Assembly: GCA_934322085.1 (NCBI GenBank)
Contig: CAKRGF010000001.1
Coordinates: 1-64,000, forward strand
Direction: 5' to 3'
Source: an uncultured Eubacterium sp.
Lineage (GTDB): Bacteria > Bacillota > Clostridia > Lachnospirales > Lachnospiraceae
Length of the DNA stretch: 64,000 nt
The notes below the pieces were generated by a model. The model was not told the DNA's origin. It saw nothing but the letters and a program-made list of their open reading frames with translations, and did not search any database. Shown piece by piece: positions 59,307 to 64,000 of the stretch; positions within the stretch are counted from its first letter, which is position 1; every line of letters starts with the position of its first letter. Both the position numbers and the translations under genes were made by a program.

Positions 59307-61867
59307 TGAATCTTAAATTTCATTTTTTTCATACCAGAATAGTTTCCCACACCTTTTACATAAAGAAGTGCGGTTCCTTTTTTCTTGTTTTTCCGGTAAG
59401 AAAGAATATAATCTGTCTTTTTCTTTAATTTTCTTCCATCAATTTTTACTGTTACATTTGGCTTGATGGCCTTGCCGGTATATTCGTACGACGTGTTCAG
59501 ACCAACAATCTTTGCTTTTTTCACAGAAGCACGAACAATTGTAAAGAATGTTGTCAGCGTACCGGAATAGTTTCCTGCACCGCTCACAATAATTCCTGCT
59601 ACTCCCCGCTTCTTATTGTTTTTATAAAGAATTGTGTAATCCGTGTTTTTCTTTAACACTTTTCCATTCCAAACCAACTGAATAATCGGCTTAATTTCTT
59701 TACCCGTATAGCTATATTTTGCTTTACATCCTTTTACGGCTGCACTTGCCAGCGTTTCCTGATATATAGTAAATGTTTTCACAATGGCGTTTTTATATGC
59801 ACCTTTTCCGCGGATAACGGCTTTTGCGGTACCCACATTTTTATTTGACAAATACGTCACAGAATAATCTATATCCTGCACTAATTTAACACCATTTAGT
59901 TCAACGTTTACGGACGGTGTCAATGCATTTCCACTATAACGGTAACTGCCAAGAGAAGAAACCTTTGCTTTTGCGATAGAAAGCTCCAATTTTCCAAATG
60001 CTGTTTCTGCTGCTTGTAATGTTAAAACATTAGTAACATAAACCTTCTGCGCCGCACTAAGTGCATCATAGGCTTTTCTTGCATTCTCGATACGCCCCTT
60101 TGCAGCCACATTAACAGTACCAATATGATTAATAAGTGAACTCACACGAAGCGCTGCATTTCTGTTTTCAACGTCCAGCTGACTCTCAATTACACTAAGC
60201 TGATTCAAATAGAAACTGCCAAAATACCGTTTCTGTCGATCTGTCATCTGTTCATAATCGGTACGCATCTTCCTTACTACATCTTCATCCAGTAATGAAT
60301 ATCCACCCTCTCCACTTTGAATCGTATCAATCTGTAACCGCAGGGCACTTGCAATCTGTACATCCGCGTTAATCTCCTTCAGCGATACAATATTGTAAAT
60401 AGCTGTTTTTTTATCTGCATCTAAGCGTTCATAAGTATTTAAAAGACTCTCAATCTGCAATTTTTTTGAACACATGAGAGCATCATCCGTCTCTTCAATC
60501 TGACGGATACTCTTAAGCATCTCCAGGCGATCTGTTGCCTCATCTAACGTTGAAAGATTTGTAATCAAATCGGAAATATTACAAATTCCACCATACGTAT
60601 TTACAAACAGGCGGTATGCTCTATATGCAGTTTCATATCGCTGCGTAAATGCGGTAAATTGTGCATCCGAAACAGCTACACCAATTTGGTCAATTTGTTT
60701 TTTTACTTCTTCACAATTAGTATTAAACAGCACAGCCTGATTCATCTTTTTTACAATTTCCGGCATCACTAACTTCTGCTCATCCGCTGTCAGCTGCTGT
60801 TTATAATAATTATAAGCGTGAAGTGCTGCGGTAAGTTCCGTTTTATTTGCCGGCGTCGCTGCCGTCAGCGCCATCATTTGTTCAAATGTTACTATATTCC
60901 GATACTGTGTAAGTACACGCTGAATTTGCTCTCCACGATAATAGTCATATACAGAAAGCGTAAATGTGCTGGCAGTTCCAGCCTTTACTGCTTCCTGAAG
61001 CACATCCAGTTTTTCCTTTGCCGAATTATCCAATACACTAAAAGAACCTAACTTGTCATATGCCTGTTCTACATCTGCAATCAATTGTGCCTTTTGAAAT
61101 TTATTATAATTCACAAACAAAGAATTTTTCATCGCTTTTGCCAGGCACTTGGCATATTTGGTATATCCCCTTAACTCAGCAAATTTACTTTCATATAATC
61201 CATATGATGTCTTGGCAGACTGCACATCCTGTAAAAACAATGGATACTCTGTGCTCGAACTTGATGCTTTAAGCATTTCAATCCGCAAAAAAGAACGATC
61301 TGCACTATCCACCAGATCAAGCAGTTCATGAATCTGGCTTATTACATTCACATCATCTGCATCCACTGCTGCTTTTACATGTGCTGTTGACTTTTCATAA
61401 CGATCTTTTACAGCAGTATAACTGGCTCTTGTCAAGGTATTTGCCAGCATTGTACTTACGGCTTCATGAATTGGCTTTACCAATTCTTTTAATGCCGTAT
61501 TCTGCGCATCCGCATAATCCTGGTAAAATTTCTGCACGGATTGATATTTCGTTAATGATGTTGATGTACCATCTTCACCCGAAATTTCTGTCGTTGTCTT
61601 CTCTGCAACATAGGTATTTAATTCATCAATCTCCGATGTGCTGAGCACATTCTGCAGTAATTTCCCCAATTGGTCCACTTCATCTGCCAGCTTTTCAGAA
61701 AATGTATAATATTCAGGTGCAGGAGCTGCAGTCAAAATATTATCAACACAAAGTTTTGCCTGCTCTACTGCCGAAATCTCTTCTGCCTGAACAGGCATTA
61801 CCGGAAGAATACTCACTACCAGTAACAGAGTACTCCATAAAGCAATCCATTTTTTCAATCTCATCAT
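59303..61867 (-). CDS. Large secreted helical protein with C-terminal Ig-like repeats
   Basis: I do not recognise a specific family for this 854-residue protein. It has a signal peptide (residues about 1-28, VSILPVMPVQAEE). About 600 residues of helical sequence, rich in Ala, Leu, Lys and Tyr, follow with FIVAR-like spacing (for example AYDALSAAQKVYVTN). The last 210 residues hold three repeats of about 70 residues built on Y-x-Y-[ST]-G-x-x-[IL]-x-P and GxGNYSG. No sortase motif or membrane anchor is present at the C terminus. GGAGG abuts ATG 61867, so the TTG at 61858 could be the true start. A wall- or matrix-binding adhesin-like role is inferred. Confidence 0.8.
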   Translation of the reverse strand: MMRLKKWIALWSTLLLVVSILPVMPVQAEEISAVEQAKLCVDNILTAAPAPEYYTFSEKLADEVDQLGKLLQNVLSTSEIDELNTYVAEKTTTEISGEDGTSTSLTKYQSVQKFYQDYADAQNTALKELVKPIHEAVSTMLANTLTRASYTAVKDRYEKSTAHVKAAVDADDVNVISQIHELLDLVDSADRSFLRIEMLKASSSSTEYPLFLQDVQSAKTSYGLYESKFAELRGYTKYAKCLAKAMKNSLFVNYNKFQKAQLIADVEQAYDKLGSFSVLDNSAKEKLDVLQEAVKAGTASTFTLSVYDYYRGEQIQRVLTQYRNIVTFEQMMALTAATPANKTELTAALHAYNYYKQQLTADEQKLVMPEIVKKMNQAVLFNTNCEEVKKQIDQIGVAVSDAQFTAFTQRYETAYRAYRLFVNTYGGICNISDLITNLSTLDEATDRLEMLKSIRQIEETDDALMCSKKLQIESLLNTYERLDADKKTAIYNIVSLKEINADVQIASALRLQIDTIQSGEGGYSLLDEDVVRKMRTDYEQMTDRQKRYFGSFYLNQLSVIESQLDVENRNAALRVSSLINHIGTVNVAAKGRIENARKAYDALSAAQKVYVTNVLTLQAAETAFGKLELSIAKAKVSSLGSYRYSGNALTPSVNVELNGVKLVQDIDYSVTYLSNKNVGTAKAVIRGKGAYKNAIVKTFTIYQETLASAAVKGCKAKYSYTGKEIKPIIQLVWNGKVLKKNTDYTILYKNNKKRGVAGIIVSGAGNYSGTLTTFFTIVRASVKKAKIVGLNTSYEYTGKAIKPNVTVKIDGRKLKKKTDYILSYRKNKKKGTALLYVKGVGNYSGMKKMKFKIH

Positions 61868-61920
61868 CCTCCATATTCCTATGCTTTCTCAACATCTGTT
61901 ATTGGATGTCACAACAATAT

Positions 61921-61949
61921 ATTTTACCTTGTATTTAAAAAAATAGCAA
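61921..61949 (-). promoter_or_regulatory. Promoter of the 854-residue secreted-protein gene
   Basis: Minus-strand TTGCTA (61944-61949) and TAAAAT (61921-61926), 17-bp spacer, about 54 bp before the start codon. Confidence 0.6.
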
Positions 61950-61959
61950 TAAGAAATCC

Positions 61960-61988
61960 TTTTCTTTCTATGAATTTTCTGATACAAT
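61960..61988 (+). promoter_or_regulatory. Possible promoter of the aldolase gene
   Basis: TTTTCT (61960-61965) and TACAAT (61983-61988) with a 17-bp spacer. The -35 is poor. It is divergent from the promoter at 61921-61949. Confidence 0.4.
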
Positions 61989-62026
61989 AGGCTGGAAAGG
62001 AAAAAATACAAAGGAGGTACACGAAA

Positions 62027-63004
62027 ATGTCAAAGAAAAGAGGTTCTTTGCTTTCTTACCGCCCGGACATCAAAGTGGTAGATGCTACTCTTCGGGATGG
62101 AGGACTTGTAAATGATTTCCGTTTTACGGAAGATTTTGTACGTGATTTATACGCTGCGAATGTTGCAGCTGGCATAGATTATATGGAATTTGGCTATAAA
62201 GCATCCAAAGATATTTTTGACCCGAAAGATTTCGGACCATGGAAATTCTGTGAAGAGACTGACCTTCGCAACATCGTCGGAGACAACGATACGGATATGA
62301 AAATTGCCGTTATGGCAGACGTTGGCCGATGCAATTACAAACGTGACATTATCCCGCGTGAGGAAAGTGTTATTGATTTGGTTCGTATTGCAACATACAT
62401 CAATACCATTCCGGCAGCTCTTGATATGGTAAGACACTGCAAAAACATGGGCTATGAAACAACGATTAACATTATGGCGATTTCCAACGCAAAGGAATCA
62501 GAAATCACAGAAGCACTGCAGCTGATTGGAGAAAGCGAAGTCGATGGAATTTACTTAGTGGACAGTTATGGCTCTCTCTATATGGAGCAGATTGATGACT
62601 TGTCTGACCAATATTTGGAGGCAGCTGAAAATACTGGTAAATTTACCGGTATACATGCACATAACAACCAGCAGTTAGCGTTTGCCAACACAATTACCGC
62701 TCTTACCAGAGGTGTCAGCTACTTAGATGCTACCGTAAATGGTATGGGCCGTGGTGCCGGAAACTGCGCCAGCGAGCAGCTGTTAGGATTTTTGAAAAAT
62801 CCGAAATACGATATTATTCCACTTCTTAAGTTTTTGGAAAAACATATCGTACCCTTAAAAGAATCCGGTGTTGTCTGGGGTTATAACATTCCCTATCTTC
62901 TGACCGGTCAGATGAACCGTCATCCACGTTCCGCGATTGCGGCAACAAAGGAAAAACGCACCGACTTTCTTAACTTTTACTTAGAGTTAGGGGATAAAGA
63001 CTGA
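62027..63004 (+). CDS. HMGL-like / 4-hydroxy-2-oxovalerate-aldolase-type DRE-TIM protein
   Basis: The 325-residue protein is a DRE-TIM metallolyase: it has the metal-site motif DATLRDGG (residues about 19-26) and the histidine pair in GIHAHNNQQLAFAN (near 207), followed by DATVNGMGRGAGN. The family includes 4-hydroxy-2-oxovalerate aldolase, HMG-CoA lyase and isopropylmalate synthase. The C-terminal communication domain of classical HOA aldolases is short here, and no acylating acetaldehyde dehydrogenase gene is nearby, so the reaction cannot be named. AAAGGAGG precedes the ATG. It is a single-gene unit ended by the hairpin at 63014-63048. Confidence 0.82.
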   Translation: MSKKRGSLLSYRPDIKVVDATLRDGGLVNDFRFTEDFVRDLYAANVAAGIDYMEFGYKASKDIFDPKDFGPWKFCEETDLRNIVGDNDTDMKIAVMADVGRCNYKRDIIPREESVIDLVRIATYINTIPAALDMVRHCKNMGYETTINIMAISNAKESEITEALQLIGESEVDGIYLVDSYGSLYMEQIDDLSDQYLEAAENTGKFTGIHAHNNQQLAFANTITALTRGVSYLDATVNGMGRGAGNCASEQLLGFLKNPKYDIIPLLKFLEKHIVPLKESGVVWGYNIPYLLTGQMNRHPRSAIAATKEKRTDFLNFYLELGDKD

Positions 63005-63013
63005 TATCTGATT

Positions 63014-63048
63014 AAAAGGGGCATATCCTTTGATATGCCCCTTTTTTT
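63014..63048. terminator. Bidirectional terminator after the aldolase gene
   Basis: Perfect 14-bp stem AAAAGGGGCATATC/GATATGCCCCTTTT with a four-base loop and further T on the plus strand; it also serves the convergent lipoprotein gene. Confidence 0.9.
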
Positions 63049-63054
63049 GATTTT

Positions 63055-63408
63055 TTATTTTGCTATGTGTGCCTCGACATTTTTCTTTGTCTGCTGCAAA
63101 TTTGTTTCTAAACGTTTTAACTCTGTGATGGCTTGTTTTGCATCCTCTTCTGTCGTATCCTCAATCTTTTCGTCTACCTTTTTGGACATCGACGTAAGTT
63201 TTTCTTTCATCTTTGCAAAATCGGCGTCTGCCTCGATGTGATTTTTCTGAATCATCGTCTCAATTTCCTTGTATAACGATAACACCTGGCTTTTCTTTGT
63301 CTGCACTTCTTTTTTGGTCTCCTCCGTAACAGAATCTGACTGACATCCCGTCACACTTACAACCATAAGCGAAAGACTCAAGAAAAGACTCAACAATTTT
63401 CTTTTCAT
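63055..63408 (-). CDS. Small lipoprotein with coiled-coil
   Basis: The protein of about 117 residues has a lipoprotein signal peptide (LSLMVVSVTGC, lipobox Cys22) and a highly charged amphipathic helical remainder (residues about 35-115) that predicts a coiled coil. The frame begins at 63417, but the ATG at 63408 is better spaced from GAAAGGATGG. No function is known. It follows cysS after 18 bases, and the signal peptide would place it on the outer face of the membrane. Confidence 0.8.
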   Translation of the reverse strand: MKRKLLSLFLSLSLMVVSVTGCQSDSVTEETKKEVQTKKSQVLSLYKEIETMIQKNHIEADADFAKMKEKLTSMSKKVDEKIEDTTEEDAKQAITELKRLETNLQQTKKNVEAHIAK

Positions 63409-63426
63409 GTCATCCATCCTTTCCTA

Positions 63427-64000
63427 TCACTGCTTTTCCCAGAAAGTACCTTCTCTGGTATCTTTTAACACAATTCCTTTTGCTAACAATTCCTCGCGGA
63501 TTGCATCAGCTTTTGCGAAATCTTTTGCTTTTTTTGCTTCTTTTCTCTCTTGTATTTTTCCCTCTACATAAGAGGCCAGTTCATCGTCCACATCTGCCTT
63601 TTTTTCTTCCCATGCTTTCTCAAGCTGCAAAGAAAGTACTTCATCCATGCTCTGCACTAACACACGTTTCGAAGCATCCGAAAGTTCTGCCTTTAACATA
63701 TCATATAAAACAGTAATTGCCGAACTGGTGTTAATATCATGAGAAAGTGCCTCTGCAAATTTCATCTTCCATTCTTCGCACGCAGCCGCATCCACTTCTC
63801 CATCCGTTGATAGATTGGCAATTCTCTTTACTAACTTATCATACGCACTTACTACATTATCCAGTGCATCCCACGAAAATTCAAGCGGTTTGCGGTAATG
63901 TGACTGTAAACAGAAGAAACGGTATGCCATTGGATTATAGCCTTTTTCCTCTAAAAGAGAAACCGTCAAAAATTCACCCTTTGACTTACTCATTTTCCCA
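63427..64000 (-). CDS. cysS: Cysteinyl-tRNA synthetase (C-terminal part)
   Basis: The right edge cuts this class I synthetase; only its C-terminal 190 or so residues are inside. The KMSKSKG motif is at the very edge (GKMSKSKGEFL), followed by the anticodon-binding helical domain ending KGIVLKDTREGTFWEKQ, a canonical CysRS end. The HIGH motif and catalytic zinc ligands lie outside the window. The 63993 ATG is internal, not the true start. Confidence 0.95.
   Translation of the reverse strand, partial: GKMSKSKGEFLTVSLLEEKGYNPMAYRFFCLQSHYRKPLEFSWDALDNVVSAYDKLVKRIANLSTDGEVDAAACEEWKMKFAEALSHDINTSSAITVLYDMLKAELSDASKRVLVQSMDEVLSLQLEKAWEEKKADVDDELASYVEGKIQERKEAKKAKDFAKADAIREELLAKGIVLKDTREGTFWEKQ

Noticed and set aside
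1..64000. tRNA, rRNA, insertion sequences, prophage or attachment sites
   Set aside because: I read through all intergenic regions and saw no cloverleaf with conserved T-loop sequence, no transposase or integrase, and no flanking inverted repeats with target duplications.

Overview
The window is a chromosomal segment from an AT-rich Gram-positive anaerobe of the class Clostridia, most likely a member of the Lachnospiraceae. The assignment rests on gene content and order, not on a database search. It carries sporulation-lineage genes (yqfC, yqfD, a pdaA-like deacetylase, a SpoVB/MurJ-like flippase), a Firmicutes-type L27 with its Prp protease, a NadD-YqeK fusion, the RNase G / TIGR03936 / TIGR03960 cluster next to rplU, and the GGGtGRT gene pair typical of gut anaerobes. 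There are no rRNA or tRNA genes, insertion sequences, prophage or CRISPR arrays. Coding density is high and no gene-free stretch exceeds about 240 bp. Most genes lie on the minus strand, in long operons.

Layout from the left. 1-8855 (minus): SH3/Thr-Pro-rich membrane protein, mutS, mutL, miaA, a PLP enzyme of the aluminium-resistance family, radC, and the start of a cut mreB. 9032-9646 (plus): lexA behind a consensus promoter with two LexA boxes. 9711-9776: bidirectional terminator. 9777-14304 (minus): rplU, prp, rpmA, obgE, a 209-bp repeat-rich spacer, yhbY, nadD-yqeK, rsfS, which together form a ribosome-assembly operon with an L21-type leader. 14320-18080 (minus): TIGR03960, TIGR03936, short RNase G. 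18216-19091 (plus): zinc-ribbon membrane protein. 19183-24976 (minus): yqfC, yqfD, phoH, ybeY, DUF3048 protein, flippase. 25092-25268 (minus): rpsU, which is only 58 codons, with its own promoter and terminator. 25371-30755 (minus): rlmH, LD-carboxypeptidase, PhoB/PhoR-type two-component pair, azlC, azlD, pdaA. 30756-30993: a densely structured intergenic region with a likely small RNA. 30994-35673 (minus): rex, coiled-coil protein, acpS, nnr, alr, mazF.

Right half. 35757-36104 (minus): small leucine-rich protein. 36232-38181 (plus): ABC-F ATPase. 38171-43229 (minus): lepA, hemW, purine nucleoside phosphorylase, an MTA/SAH-deaminase-like amidohydrolase. 43377-44159 (plus): Big2-domain secreted protein. 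44213-45451 (minus): GH27 glycosidase. 45622-48492 (plus): trkA-trkH potassium uptake. 48670-50403 (minus): NifU-like scaffold and GGGtGRT protein with their own promoter and terminator. 50468-54944 (minus): LUD protein, topB, YARHG protein, hexapeptide acyltransferase-like protein. 55027-59238 (minus): purM-purN-purD-glyA, linking purine synthesis to one-carbon supply. 59303-61867 (minus): 854-residue secreted repeat protein. 62027-63004 (plus): orphan DRE-TIM aldolase. 63055-64000 (minus): cysS (cut by the window edge) and a small lipoprotein.

Most of the window is housekeeping. The observations most worth following are the structured spacer with a promoter-terminator small-RNA candidate between mazF and rlmH; the uncharacterised GGGtGRT/scaffold pair; yqfD, which seems to lack any ATG, GTG or TTG start at its true N terminus; the repeat/hairpin spacer between obgE and yhbY; two unrelated terminators sharing an identical hairpin tip; and a terminator-like hairpin placed right after the rex promoter.
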